A stretch of 64,000 nucleotides of DNA from Mytilus californianus (GCF_021869535.1 NW_026262581.1:100926271-100990270); one strand, 5' to 3'. Positions 43,430 to 56,972 are shown, counted from the first letter of the stretch. The notes: generated by a model from the sequence alone, not told the origin. A program made the numbers and translations.

Positions 43430-43610
43430 TGCTTATAATTTTGTACACCAGATGTGCGTTTCTTCTACACAAAATGCATCAGTGACACTTGAATCTAAAC
43501 AGTTGGAAGGCCAAATCAAATACAATGTTGAACAGCATTAAAACCTCAAAATTCCAAACAGGTTGTGCTAATCAAGACTAAGGCAATCTATACCTGGAGG
43601 TAAAAAAAAA
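43430..43610 (+). repeat. Dispersed repeat (GATGTGCGTTTCTTCTACAC)
   Basis: Segment ACCAGATGTGCGTTTCTTCT .. ATCAGTGACACTTGAATCTA resembles a very frequent bivalve repeat known to me by recall. Only one copy here. Confidence 0.5.
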
Positions 43611-43942
43611 TCAATGTTTTAAATAATTCAACATTTTATAAAAATAAAATTTACAGAAAAATTAACATATAAGACTCCTAGTAATTTTTCAGCACAGTTT
43701 ACAAAAGATGGCAGCCATTTGGTTTGAAACCAATATCTTAAGAATTTTATGGAACGTTTGCAAACCTACAGGCATGGCGGCCATGTTGGCAATTGTCTGG
43801 AGCAAAAGACACACACAAACTTTATGCTAGATACCCTACTAATCATTCAATTTGGTTGAATTTGGTCCAGTGGTTTCAGAGAAGAAGATTATTAAAAAGT
43901 TTACAACGAGGACAGAATATAAGACCACTCTTAAAAAATTCT

Positions 43943-44159
43943 TTGTTTGATGTTGCCTACCCATGCCTTGAAGGGTTGGGTAGGTAGGTAGGGATTTCAT
44001 TTTTTTTTTTGGCTAAAAACACAAATTACATGTTTTAGACAAGAAAACAACGTTCAAGCAGGAAAAAATCTTCAAAAAATGTGAACCCATTTGTGTCATA
44101 AAATTTTCTGGGTACCGGTAGTCTGCTTCTTAGGTGGGTAGGTAGGCAACATCAAACAA
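43943..44159. mobile_element. Short MITE-like inverted repeat element
   Basis: TTGTTTGATGTTGCCTACC at the left and its exact reverse complement GGTAGGCAACATCAAACAA at the right; inner GGGTAGGTAGG repeats. 217 bp, non-coding. Confidence 0.8.
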
Positions 44160-44178
44160 TATAAATTTATAAAAATAT

Positions 44179-44236
44179 AGCTCACCTGGCCCATACGACA
44201 AAAGCTCATCTGTAAAAGATGGCCAGGTGAGCTAAT
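44179..44236. repeat. Hairpin TAGCTCACCTGGCC / GGCCAGGTGAGCTA
   Basis: Near-perfect inverted arms around a ~30-bp loop. The arm resembles the GCTCACC head of F3, so it may be an end fragment of a related element. Confidence 0.7.
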
Positions 44237-44564
44237 AAAGGGAGATGTGGGATATAAGTCAATAGGACCAGCAACCCATAGACAAAACAATCCATAAGAC
44301 ATTAAGAGGGCAACGTCCAACAATAGACAGGTGTTAACACAATCTGTCAAGAACTAATTCTTCCAGAGTCTATTAAAATTATCATGTGATAAAAGAACTA
44401 CCTGTATAGTTTTTTTATAAAGCAACTGCTGAACCATGAAGACAAGGATAATGGACATGTGCCAGATAAAAACTTCTGTTTATGAATCAAATTTTTCTAT
44501 CTTCTGAAATATAAAGCTTTATACAAATAGTTAACACTACCACAGGATTAGCATCACTATGTCT

Positions 44565-46520
44565 CACATTCATGGAAGGCAATAAAAAAAGATATAATAT
44601 TGTATATGCCTCTAATTAAATAAACAAGAGTGCACACACTGGCCTCGCCTGTTTTGCTTATGTTGATTGGATTTATGTTAAAAGTCTGTAATATGAAGGT
44701 TTTACAGTGTACTACAAGTATCACATAAACTTAACATTAACAATGACCTATCATTCCATGCACCAAATATAGTTGACCTTTTGCCTATAGTATCCAAGAT
44801 ACAGACTTGACCTGAAAAACTTGATCACTGATCCATGAAATGAGGTCGAGGTCAGGTGAACCCTGTCTAACAAACATGTACAACTTGCAAGGATCGAATA
44901 TCCTATTACTCATAATAAGAGTTATTCACATGACTCAAAATTTTTTTTAAATTTCAAGCAGACGCTAAACCATTCAAATGAGGTCAAGGACAATGGACAT
45001 ATCAGGGACGTAGCTGCCGTTAGGCACTTGAGGCACGTGCCTACACATAATTTTTTCACAAATATTTTTTTTTTATTAAAAAAAATAATAAACGTTATCT
45101 GTAGATGCACGCCAGTGAAGTCGTCAAAACTCTTTATTTATCGAATGTCATGTGTACACTAGTCTATCGATCATCCTTAGTGAATGGAGTATTGGTTAGA
45201 ATTGTATGTCATTATATTCCCCCTTATATAGAAACTATAAACTAGATCTTTGGTTCAGATCATTTCACTTCTATCAACAAATACTTGAATGAACCTCAAC
45301 TTAGACACATGATTTTTTTAATTAGTTGCTGTTGGCTTTTAACTAGCTTTCCACTTGGTTTTCATCCGACCTACAATAAAATCCATGCCAAAGTTTGGCG
45401 TCCGTTTGGCTGTGCAGGATATATAAATACGCAGTCACGTCTGGTCAGAATGGGGACGTTAAATCCGATGCCTAGTGTAGAGAGAATGCCACGCTCTCTG
45501 CACGTTAAGAAACTTGCAACAACTCATTGAGCGTTTCGTAGGTGGTCTACTGAAATGCAAAATTTCTGTTCTTATCCAATAAAACCTCATTTTCCAATGC
45601 ATGGCGTTTCCAAATTTCCAGACCTTCGTCCTGGACGACCCCTAGTATAGGACCTAGCTACCTGTTGTATTTATTGTAAATTTGTTTTTATCCTGAACAT
45701 GCATGAACTATTTGCCACTGGACATTTAGCAATCAATCAATCAACTAGCTTTCAGTAACTTCGAGTACTCTCAGATCTATGTGTAATGACCATAATTATA
45801 CAAATTCCTAAGCAGGTAGGGATTTTACAGTACAGGATTTAAGGAATTATGAATTTCTTGAATTTTGTTCAAAAGTATGAACAGAACAGAACTTCTGCAT
45901 GAGGCATCAACTGTGTGTGTATGTGTTTGTGTAGCCAGGGGACGGTGAAGGTTTCTTTTAAATGTTGGATCGTCAATATGTACTATCAATTGACGTATAT
46001 ATCAATCATCCTCAATCAGACAGGAATAGATATGAAAATACTAAACAGGTTGTGCTGCTTAATAAAGGGCTACACTGATCCACGCTGGGCAATGCGTATT
46101 GTAAATATTTTTTTTTTTATATATTTCCGATTGTACTGCCGGTTAATTAATCAGTCAGATGTAATTGTAAAATTATGTATATTATAATTTCTTCGAAATT
46201 TTTTTCATGTATATTATCATGATAAAATGACCAGTTTTCATGTCTTTTTGTACACAAAATTTTGCAACTAAAATGCTGAAATCCGTTTTCCCTGAACCCC
46301 CTACAAGGGCTCTGCCCTGGACCTGCTGCAATTTGTGCCTACAGTTTATTGGATACCTAGCTACGCCCCTGCATATGGCAGAAACTTTGTAACATAATGC
46401 ATCTGCAAGGTATGAAGCATCCAGGGTTCTACTTTTGAAATATAAAGCCTTATACAAATAGTTTAGTCTCTCACTGCCAGATTGTTATCCCTAAGTCTCG
46501 CAGGCGAGACAAAACTGAAA
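44565..46520 (+). repeat. Dispersed repeat (AACAAGAGTGCACACACTGG), split by a hAT
   Basis: Begins near AACAAGAGTGCACACACTGG and continues to CATTCAAATGAGGTCAAGGA, then after the hAT resumes at CATATGGCAGAAACTTTGT and ends near CCTAAGTCTCGCAGGCGAGAC. A diverged relative of its 3' part lies at 44390-44580. Confidence 0.65.
45003..46371. mobile_element. hAT-like TIR element
   Basis: CAGGGACGTAGCT at the left and AGCTACGCCCCTG at the right (inverted, one mismatch plus end), with a perfect 5-bp target duplication CATAT at 44998-45002 and 46372-46376. 1369 bp. No transposase recognised; the 81-codon ORF at 45285 has no family signature. Confidence 0.82.
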
Positions 46521-46559
46521 TGTATTTTCATTGTCGTTGACATGCTGATTAGTGAAAGC

Positions 46560-49500
46560 ATGTGGACAGAAAAAATTGAGAAACTGTAAATCTTAATGTT
46601 TATTTCTGATTATTGTAATGAATTTTGTATATACATAATTCATCATTATATAAATCAACTCATTCCCATACCATTTAAGTACAATACAATATCAAGTATA
46701 TGTAATATACACTATTATATAAAATATATTACTTTACAAACATCTCACTTGTAAAATGCCTTTCATGATAAATGTGTATTTTGTCTATCACAACTACTCT
46801 TATCCCACACCAGTAAAATATCCAAAATAAACATGCATTAAAATGAATAGACTAGATACAATTCTGTACATAATGGGGCAATAAAAATAAAAATGATTAA
46901 AATTGTGATTTATATACAACACAACTGTAAACCTGACCATTTTCCACATGAAATAAGAATCTAAATATATACATTGTACACCCAAGGGTTTTTAGGTATA
47001 TGATACCTAGTTCAATACAAATTGAAAGAATGAACCTATTACTTTAGTACTAAATGTTTCTAACAGCTTTAGTAGAGCATCTAAGGATCTGATTGGTATT
47101 CTTACCCTAATACTGGTTATGGGTATGGTACTTTATACTGTTGCACATCAAGTAGATTTTTTAAATTATAATAGATTGGCCAGTGGGCTGACCCTCACAG
47201 TTCTCTTAAATTTAGCACCTACATGTTCATATTTTAATATCTACATTACAACATGATCTGTAGATATTGCACCACTTTACAATAGCAAATATGCATGAAT
47301 GAAAGGAGAGTGAAGGGTAAATGTCGTAGAATTACAACCCAACAACAAAAGTTCACAAAAATAGACATCTTAAGGTCACCATGTGGTCTTTATTGCTATT
47401 TTCTACTTAAAACACATTCATTCTGATCAGGTTTACATTTTGTAATGTCTTAAATGGATATGAATGAACGCACAACTCAAGAGTAAATAAATATACAACC
47501 AAAACAAATAATTCAAAACTTAATGACATTAATAAAATCTCCATCCTTTTGTTGAACTGGCTACTTTCTTTGCAAATTTCTTTTCATGATTATTGTGGAT
47601 TCAATTATATTATGAGGTCTAATTTTGTTGCTCAAGATTTTATTTTTTGCTCTTCTTTTTATTCAATATATTTCTATGATTATATGTTTATATAGTTCAT
47701 TGAACTTCTTCAAAATATCTTGAAAGACACTTAAAAATTCAGTTTTCTAAAATATTTTTTCTTCTTTCATAATACGGGTTTATCACCTACTAATTATATG
47801 AATCTAAACATTTTCAGAATTTTTGCTCTGTTAGAAGGATGCTGATTAATCTTTTTTTTTTTTGTGAATGTTTCGAATTCTATGTGAATGCTTGCACAAC
47901 ATAGACTTGTGTACAGGTCAAAGTACTATATTTGGCAATCTAAAACATTGAATATAGTCGTTAATTTTTATGTCAATACAATGACTTGCCTTCTAAAATG
48001 TTGAATGAGGTCATTGTTTGGTATCTTAAATATTGAATAAAGTGATTGCTAAATACCATTACACAATACACAGGAAATTTTTCATAAATACATGCAAAAA
48101 ATTAAATAATCATAATTCATGAAAAACATTGTAGATGTAAAAATCAATTAGACCTCAAATATTTTTTTCATTATATAAAACGTATTTATTTTATAAAACC
48201 TTCTTAAAATTTTTTTATCATGAAAGCACTTGTTATAACAGAATGGAATAAAATCTATATGATTTTAATACACACACATTCAAATACAAACTGTTTGAAA
48301 ATCACACATTTGTTGTCTCATTCACACATTTTTATTCCTATAAAAAGATTATTTATTCAAATTAGTAACTTGAGAATGCACTAATAACTTCCACATTAAA
48401 AAAAAATATAATGCACATTGTAGACTGTATGAATGCATATATTTGGTTCTCAATTAAAACTAAAAATTTGTAACTATTAAATATCACCATTGGACATTTT
48501 TGAAGGATGCTTTTGGTGGGAATTTCTAAAGATTCAGAGTGATTCAGACTATCGTACACATGTCAGATCAACACAAATGCCCTGGCCTGTAAAATGACAC
48601 AGTAATTCTGTGACAAGTACATCATTTGAAATAAAATTCAAACTAAATGAATATCTGTAACTCATCAGTATCACCTTATAAACCAACTGAATAACAACAA
48701 GCATAAAGAAAGAAACAACTGTTGGGTTAAAAAATGATGGACATTGGTAATGCTATATGACCTGGCCACTGGGTGGCGTTATAATAATGAGAAAATTCAA
48801 AGATAAGTCCCATTCAGAGTTCATTTTAATCACCTTGTATTTGTAAAACCAGTATTTGACAGCCATCTTTAAAACACTGGTTCAATAAAAACAATGAATT
48901 CCAATTAGATCACTAGGATCATAATGTATTTCTTTTTCTTATTGAAAATAAAACCACAAATTAAAAAGTTGATAAAAAAAATAGATAAACCTAATTCAAT
49001 TTCCACCTTTGAAGAAATGGATGTTTAAATATTTCCTTGTTATTTCAAGATATTTGAATATTCCTCAGTGAAGTTTTGAAATCTGAATTAGGTCCACAAA
49101 GGACCTAAACTGGTCAGCCTATGATCACCATAAGCGCTGTTAATTTTGTGTTATCCCATTTTTTGTGGAGTTTTGAAATTTTAAGTACATGTATGCTAAG
49201 ATATTAAAAAATATTTTGGTGCAAAATAACAAAGATAAGTGAAAATCATGTATATGAAGCATCACTGCATGATGAAGCAATATTTGATTTCATTTTAAAG
49301 CTTGAAACCCTTTCTTTCACATTTCAACAGGAAATGAAATAAAACAGTAAGTACAAAATTTTAAGATAACAACAATTCAAAATGATGTAAAAATTTTCCC
49401 TACAATACAAAGTCTAAATTTCGTGATAACAATCTTAAAAATCATTTTTAAAATATAAATATATATTTGAACATCCTGACATTGTATGATTTATAACTTT

Positions 49501-50145
49501 AATGAAAAGTTTTGAACAAATTGGAATTTAATTTTGTTTAAAAAAAGCTTCAAAAGAGTTCCATTAGCTGTGAGAAAAACATCTCATTTACAAAATGTAA
49601 GGGATTGTTTATTAAGTTTCAAGTATCTCCAAATATGCTCAATATAAAAGCTCTTACCTTACAATGAACAGTACATTGATAAACATACTTAATCAATGAG
49701 CCCTATATGCTTAAAACTTTCTTTTGACAATAAACATACAAGTCTTAAATGTCTACTATTTCCAAAATGTGCAGCAAAGATTCAAACAATTAAAACTTTT
49801 AATCAGACAAAATATGGCATACATTTGCATAAAATAGTTTTGAAAAATGACAGAAAAAAAGATGTCTGCATCAACCTATAGAATTGTAAATAGCTGAGTT
49901 GTTTTGGATAGATAGAATTCCTACAATAACATTCTTAATAACCTTCCATTAGTTATTGTACAGGTGTTAGAAAATGTTCTCTTAATAGAAAATTTCCTAC
50001 ATTGATCTATTTTAGGCTTTTGTAAACTAACACAAATAAGTCGTATATGACATTGAAAATGATGATAACATTCTTTTGGACATATTAAGAAAGCTTTTCC
50101 TAAGTACATACATGTTTTCTAATTAAAAAGAAAAAAAAAGAATGC
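46560..50145 (-). other. Probable long 3' UTR of the BTB-ZF gene
   Basis: About 3.6 kb of AT-rich, repeat-free sequence directly downstream of the BTB-ZF stop, contrasting with the repeat-dense DNA on its far side. Several TTTATT motifs (AATAAA on the minus strand) occur, including near 46600. No ORF here looks real. Extent is inferred. Confidence 0.35.
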
Positions 50146-51077
50146 TTATTTTGATGATGATTCTTGTTCTTCCAATGCTGATTCTTTCTCTTCTGATGCC
50201 GATTCTTCCCTTTTCTCTTCTTCCTTTTTCTCTTCTTCACCTTTTTCACTAGGTATATCTTGTGATGTATTCATAGAAGACAGAGAAGAATCTGCATCAT
50301 CTTCTACATTACTGGTCAGATCCACCATTTCAGAGCTGATTTCATCCACATACTCTGCTGAAATATTCTCCATCATACTGTCATCTTCCCCACTATCCAA
50401 GATGACTTCCCCATAACGCACATGAGTTTTCCTGTGTCGATGTAAATTCCAACTTCTTGAGAACCTTTTTCCACATACATTACAGGAAAATCTAAGTATG
50501 TGGTTGTACTTGTGGAATTTCAAAGACTGAGCATCTCTGAAATACTTTCCACAAGTGTCACACTGCATTCCTCCTACAAAATCAGGGCTTACCTCCCCTG
50601 GAGAAACACGCTGTCGCTTCTTCTGCTGATGATTCAGAAGATTAGCAAAACCATGTATACCCACCATATGCATTTCTAACAAATGCTTAGCAACAAACAT
50701 TTGTTTACAAATTTGACATTCAAACATAGCTTCTAATGTTCCTGAAAATAGATCTGACTCCTGCTGACTGGCATCAGCACTACCCTCTTCACTAGACTGA
50801 TATTGCTGGTTTTTAGCTGAGGTGCTAGATGAATTGTTTGGCTCGGACATTTCTGCATCATTTGACTTTTCTGAATCTCTCTGAGGTGCCATCATCTGTA
50901 AGGTGGGTGGTGGTGGTGGTTGAGAGGGTCTTACAAACATGTATTGTTGGGAATAGTTAACGGATTGACCTGTCAATTTTGGTTGAATGTGTGACATGTC
51001 AACAACTGTCTTTGTTAGTTTAATTTTGCCTTCACTATCTTTTTTTCTCCCTTCTCTATAATACTCTCTGTAGTCAT
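50146..51077 (-). CDS. BTB-ZF exon 3 (zinc fingers, acidic tail, stop)
   Basis: Minus-strand acceptor TTTTTTAG; the split codon gives Asp-Asp-Tyr. Stop TAA at 50146-50148. Contains a Pro run, Ser/Gln-rich stretches, three C2H2 fingers and a C-terminal Glu/Lys-rich region that may be disordered. The open frame runs a little upstream of the acceptor (to 51120), but phase agreement with exon 2 favours splicing. Confidence 0.9.
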
Positions 51078-54000
51078 CTAAAAAATCAAAGTCATACTGA
51101 TTATATATAAGAACAAACAAATGATTTGAAGATATTGCTTTGACATACTAAATAGAATATTTATTAGACTTGTAGATTCACATAATATTGATGTGAATTA
51201 ATTGTCAGAATTGATTTCTTTTACTTAGATTAAAAAGCAAACTTAAGTTTTTATTGGTCAAGTTCATGATGATGCCTTGTGATTATCTGGTTTTTTTAAG
51301 TAGTAATGATCATATTTTTTAAGACAATGAATGATAAAACTTGTAAGAAGACATAACCAGCATATAAGCAACTGATTGATAACTATCACACATCTCTTTC
51401 AATGAAAAAAGTGGTTGTTGATGATTATCAATAGCACAGCTTAAGTCTGAACTACTTATCATCTGAACCAAACAATAAGGCACAAGATATAGAAGAGACC
51501 TTCCAGCAATGGTCTTCCAACAACTGTTAAGACAAACAACAGCAATAGAAGTGCTATTCCTTTTATATACTGGTTATTTCTTAGTAATTCATTAGAAATT
51601 TGTCACAAATGAATATACTCCATATCTTTCCTTTTCTATTTCTAGGTTAAATTATAAGAAAACAAATTTCTCAACAGTTTAGCACTTAATCTTGTGATGA
51701 AAGGCTTTAAATGTTAAAATTTTAACTTCAATAATGTCCAAAAGATCATGATTCATTTAATAATTGAAATAGATGTAAACTGTACTGTTTAAGGCAAACT
51801 TTATATTGGCAACATGCACATTCTGATTACAAGGTTAACAACAAAAAAATCCTTTTTGACTTGAAATCAAATATGATAAATAATTTTGTCACAAGTAATT
51901 TTTATCTATATCAGTTTTGTGATCAGGTTTCATCAATTTAAGTACAAGAATCTGTGTGCACAGGTCACACTATATTTCCATGATCAGTTAACTGTGGAAT
52001 AGGGGTCAAAACCATAATTTGATGTATAATTTTAAAAGTTCCCATCATAGTGAACATGTTTACTAAGTTTCAAGTTTATGTGGCCACAACTTTATGTTAA
52101 ACTACATTTACATAATCCTTAACCAAAAAATGTAACCTACATTTGTAATGCATGACAAATGGACATGATGACCAGAAAATATAATAATCCTTTCTATAGC
52201 AGTCTGGACATAAAAATGAATCTAGGTTTTGTTCAGAAATATATATTCAGTTTACCTTGTAGTGCTTCATAAGAGAAATCTTGCACTTCAGTTTTGATAT
52301 TAACAACATCACTATCCACTGTCTCTATCGATCCAGAATCTGACAGTGGTCTTCCTGAGGTAGATACACTAGGACTAGTTCTTGGACTTGAACGGCTAGA
52401 ACTCTCAACTTTAGAGGGCTCAACAATGCTGTAACGTCCAATCTCGGTGTCAAAATGTGGTTTTCTGTCTTCAATCTGCAAAAATATATGGTCCAAAAAT
52501 ATTGAAAATTGTGAATGAATTATTTTAACTGACCTCTAGTTTTTCATTTCTGGCATATTATATTTTTTGGTTACTTCCTTGTTTTCCAAAATCCTTTTAC
52601 TGAAATGTTTTTTGATTTGAACATTACCATTAATACATCAACCATCATTTTAGCATTCACATATGGTAAATACATGACATAGCTATATGTATATAACTAT
52701 CAAAGGGAGACAAAAAACATGAGTATGATGCATATAACCTACTACAATTCATTATAGGCTATAAGATTTCAGATTTAATGTTTATAAGTAGAGATGCTAA
52801 TTATCAAAAGCATTTACCAAATGAATAACAGAGCAGTATTCCAATTTCCCCTTGCAAAGCACATATCTTGCATGCATTTGTCCAAGGGCAATAGGTCCAA
52901 CATAACTTGTTATTTAAACATTTTCATAAATATCTAACAAGAAATTTAGGGGCGAGATTGCTTCCAATGCAATTTTCAATAACATTTCTATTTCCAAAGG
53001 GCATAACTCCTGTAAAATAAGTTGATTGGTGCTGATTACTGAACTCATTATAAAAGAAAAAAATAATATTTTAAGATAAATTCAAAAAGTGAAGAGATAG
53101 ATATAAGAAGATGTGGTATGAGTGCCAATGAGACAACTCTCCATCCAAGTCACAATATGTAAAAGTAAACCATTATAGGTCAAAGTACTGTCTTCAACAC
53201 GGAGCCTTGAATTGGCTCACACCGAACAGCAAGCTATAAAGGGCCCCAAAAATGACTAGTGTAAAACCATTCAAACGGGAAAACCAACGTTCTAATCTAT
53301 ATAAAAAACGAGAAACGTGAAACACTTCTGAACCACATCAACAAAAGACAACTACTGAACATTAGATTCCTGACTTAGGACAGGTGCATGTATTTTGATT
53401 CCTAACAACACTGAAGAGACATTAATTGTCAAAATCCGGATATGGTGTACTAATTTTTGCACCTTTTGTTTGCGGTATACCATCTTTTCCGCAAGGTTAT
53501 TGTTTTCTGTTTGGTATTAAATTAATAGATAAGATCCATTTTGTTACATCTGGTGATCCGTTTATTTGGCAATCGCCAATGGCAGTCAGCAGGGTTTTAG
53601 AACATCCGTTGTTCGACCTGCTAGTCAAATGCGTTTTGTTAAAATATATACTTTTTCATTTTTTTGGTCTTTTGGAAAATGTTGTTTATGCTGTATTTAG
53701 ATCCATCTACCAAGAAATTTGTTTTGTATGCACACGTATAAAAATTGCAGTTTTTATCCAACGCAATCATAGGTTTGAACGTTGTTTTCAATTTCGACTT
53801 GCTTATATTTTTTCCTTTGGGCTTGTATTATATTTGCCTTCCTGTTTATATGATGCGTTCATCCTATTTTGACTCTTCAAAATTCAAGAGTCTATCCTAA
53901 ATTGAGGTAAATTATATGGCCTTCCAAATACTGTTTCGATTCCTAACATCACTGGAGAGACTTTAATTGTCGAAATCCTGATATGGTGTACTAACTTTTG

Positions 54001-56972
54001 CACCTTTTGTTTGCGGTATACCATCTTTTCTGCAAGTTTATTGTTTTCTGTTTGGTATTAAATTAATAGTTAAGATCCATTTTGTTACATCTGGTGATCC
54101 TTTTATTTGGCAATCGCCAATGGCAGTCAGCAGGGTTTAAGAACATCCGTTGTTCTACCTGCTAGTCAAATGCGTTTTGTTAAATTTTACTTTTTCACTT
54201 TTTTGGTCTTTTGGAAAATGTTGTTTGTGCTATATTTAGATCCATCTACCAAGAAATTTGTTTTGCATGCACACATATAAAAATTGTGGTTTTTATACAA
54301 CGCAATCATAGGTTTGAACGATGTTTTCAATTTAGACTTCGAAATATATATATATATATATATATACCAGTCTTAAAAAGTCCCTACAGATGGATGAAAG
54401 CACTTTCATTAGAAAATAATCAAATTGATTCTATTTTAAAGCTCCTATAAATGACAAAACATGCCAATATGTTGATTCCTCATAACAGGAATATTTTAAA
54501 TAGAATGCCAAGAATGAAAAATTGATAAGCTTTATCAAGCATTTTTTTCAAGGTTCTGCTGTTGTAACTTTTCTAATATTTTTTGGGGTCACAAAAGCTT
54601 GGTTTCATTGCACATTTTGAAATGTGCAAAACAAAAGTAGAAATAATTTAAACAAAATAAAACAATTTGTCTTCTGTTCTAGTCAAAGATTATATGGTAT
54701 GGGTAGTTTTATGCTGTGTTCATTTCAACATTTTTTTAATGCTCACTTAATCACATTCTTCTGCTACATTCAACATGTCACCATCACCAAACTGAAAAGT
54801 CACAATATGTAAAAGTAAACCATTATAGGTCAAAGTACTGTCTTCAACACAGAGCCTTGAATTGGCTCACACCGAAAAACAAGCTACAAATGTATAAAGG
54901 GCTCCAAAAATGACCAGTGTAAAACCATTCAAACGGGAAAACCAACGTTCTAATCTATATAAAAAACGAGAAACGTGAAACACTTATGAACCACATCAAC
55001 AAAAGACAACTACTGAACATCAGATTCCTGACTTAGGACAGGTGCATGTATTTTGATTCCTAACATCACTGAAGAGACATTAATTTGTGAAATCTGGATA
55101 TGGTGTACTAATTTTTGCACCTTTTGTTTGCGGTATACCATCTTTTCTGCAAGTTTATTGTTTTCTGTTTGGTATTAAATTAATAGATAAGATCCATTTT
55201 GTTACATCTGGTGATCCGTTTATTTGGCAATCGCCAATGGCAGTCAGCAGGGTTTTAGAACATCCGTTGTTCGACCTGCTAGTCAAATGCGTTTTGTTAA
55301 AATATACTTTTTCACTTTTTTGGTCTTTTGGAAAATGTTGTTTATGCTGTATTTAGATCCATCTACCAAGAAATTTGTTTTATATGCACACGTATAAAAA
55401 TTGCAGTTTTTATCCAACGCAATCATAGGTTTGAACGTTGTTTTCAATTTAGACTTGCTTATATTTTTTCCTTTGGGCTTGTATTATATTTGCCTTCGGG
55501 TTTATATGATGCGTTCATCCTATTTTGACTCTTCAAAATTCAAGTGTCTATTCTAAATTGAGGTAAATTATATGGCATTCCAAATACTGTTTCGATTCCT
55601 AACATCACTGGAGAGACTTTAATTGTCGAAATCCTGATATGGTGTACTAACTTTTGCACCTTTTGTTTGCGGTATACCATCTTTTCCGCAAGTTTATTGT
55701 TTTCTGTTTGGTATTAAATTAATAGTTAAGATCCATTTTGTTACATCTGGTGATTCGTTTATTTGGCAATCGCCAATGGCAGTCAGCAGGGTTTAAGAAC
55801 ATCCATTGTTCAACCTGCTAGTCAAATGCGTTTTGTTAAAATATACTTTTTCACTTTTTTGGTCTTTTGGAAAATGTTGTTTGTGCTATATTTAGATCCA
55901 TCTACCAAGAAATTTGTTTTGCATTCACACGTATAAAAATTGTGGTTTTTATCCAACGCAATCATAGGTTTGAACGTTGTTTTGAATTTAGACTTCCAAA
56001 TATATATATTTACCAGTCTTAACAAGTCCCTACAGATGGATGAAAGCACTTTCATTAGAAAATAATCAAATTGATTCTATTTTAAAGCTCCTATAAATGA
56101 CAAAACATGCCAATATGTTGATTCCTCATAACAGGAATATTTTAAATAGAATGCCAAGAATGAAAAATTGATAAGCTTTATCAAGCATTTTTTTCAAGGT
56201 TCTGCTGTTGTAACTTTTCTAATATTTTTTGGGGTCACAAAAGCTTGGTTTCATTGCACATTTTGAAATGTGCAAAACAAAAGTAGAAATAATTTAAACA
56301 AAATAAAACAATTTGTCTTCTGTTCTAGTCAAAGATTATATGGTATGGGTAGTTTTATGCTGTGTTCATTTCAACATTTTTTTTATGCTCACTTAATCAC
56401 ATTCTCCTGCTACATTGTACATGTCACCATCACCAAACTGAAAACAAAGGAACATTAAAATTAAACCCTTGCCAATTCTTATCTTCCTTAAACTGCACTG
56501 ATTCCACTTAAAAGAAATTACAGCACCCATCAAAAGTACAGGGTTCTTTAATAACACATTTTCTTACCTCAGAAGCAAAAGACTGTTGTGCATTTAAAAA
56601 GGTTAAGCACAACTTCTCTACTTCTTTCACTTGAAGAGTATTGGCAAGAGAGAAAATCTGTTCTGCAGAATCAGAATCAACAGTTATTACTCCATTGTAG
56701 AAAAAATCTACGATAGATTTTACTATTCGATCATCATAACTTCTCAGCTGAATTTCTGCTATATTTCTCCTATCTGTATTTCGGTGTATGCAATGGTAAA
56801 AATAAGGGCTAAATGCTGCTAGAATTAGTCGATGGGCATGAATCTGTGAACTTTTGGAGTATAATATAACATCACAGAATTCACCACAGCTGTAGAAATG
56901 TTTCAGCTGTTGGGAAAGTTTGGATGTCTGTTTATCACATCTATAAACCATTGATAACGGAGCTGAATTCAT
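50146..56972 (-). CDS. BTB/POZ domain protein with three C2H2 zinc fingers
   Basis: Likely nuclear, sequence-specific transcription factor of the BTB-ZF class; BTB domains dimerise and recruit corepressors. Coding exons on the minus strand: 56972-56568, 52475-52256, 51077-50146 (405+220+932 nt = 518 codons plus stop, phases consistent). Residues about 20-130 form a BTB domain (CGEFCDVILYSKSSQIHAHR, LILAAFSPYFYHCI, IVKSIVDFFYNGVITVDSD). Residues about 136-208 are Ser-rich, low complexity. Three C2H2 fingers follow (FECQICKQMF.., QCDTCGKYF.., FSCNVCGKRF..) with their His pairs, then an acidic, Glu-rich tail. A proline stretch precedes the fingers. No vertebrate orthologue assigned. Transcribed toward the alpha-2/delta gene. 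Confidence 0.9.
51130..52250. other. BTB-ZF intron 2, nothing recognised
   Basis: About 1.1 kb AT-rich intron without repeats matched elsewhere in the window. Confidence 0.5.
52256..52475 (-). CDS. BTB-ZF exon 2 (Ser-rich linker)
   Basis: TTTGCAG acceptor, GTAAAC donor, phase 0 to 1. Encodes IEDRKPHFDTEIGRYSIVEP and a Ser-rich stretch (SSSRSSPRTSPSVSTSGRP), then VVNIKTEVQDFSYEALQ. IKTE resembles a SUMO-acceptor consensus (psi-K-x-E), common in BTB-ZF linkers; that reading is inference. Confidence 0.82.
53105..53390 (+). repeat. Dispersed GATGTGGTATGAGTGCCAATG repeat at duplication edge
   Basis: Same family as 14008-14560, 5' part; its interior is where the duplicated 1650-bp unit begins. 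Confidence 0.7.
53149..56448. repeat. 1650-bp tandem segmental duplication in BTB-ZF intron 1
   Basis: Unit 1 (53149-54798) and unit 2 (54799-56448) both start GTCACAATATGTAAAAGTAA and end CATCACCAAACTGAAAA, with few differences. Each unit itself holds a ~542-bp direct repeat (ATTCCTAACA.. CACTG.. GATATGGTGTACTAA..) so that segment appears four times. Open frames (FAPFVCGIPSF..) recur but have no recognised domain. Confidence 0.92.
54345..54366. repeat. (AT)n microsatellite in duplication unit 1
   Basis: The (TA)n run is long in unit 1 and contracted to a short TATATATATTTA in unit 2 (about 56000), one of the clearest differences between the two units. Confidence 0.8.

Noticed and set aside
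45285..45530. 81-codon ORF inside the hAT-like element as a gene
   Set aside because: No recognisable domain, no splice partner and it lies within a non-autonomous element.
51078..51120. Separate gene starting at an ATG at 51120
   Set aside because: The extra N-terminal codons are intron read-through. A TTTTTTAG acceptor at 51078 joins in phase with the upstream exon.
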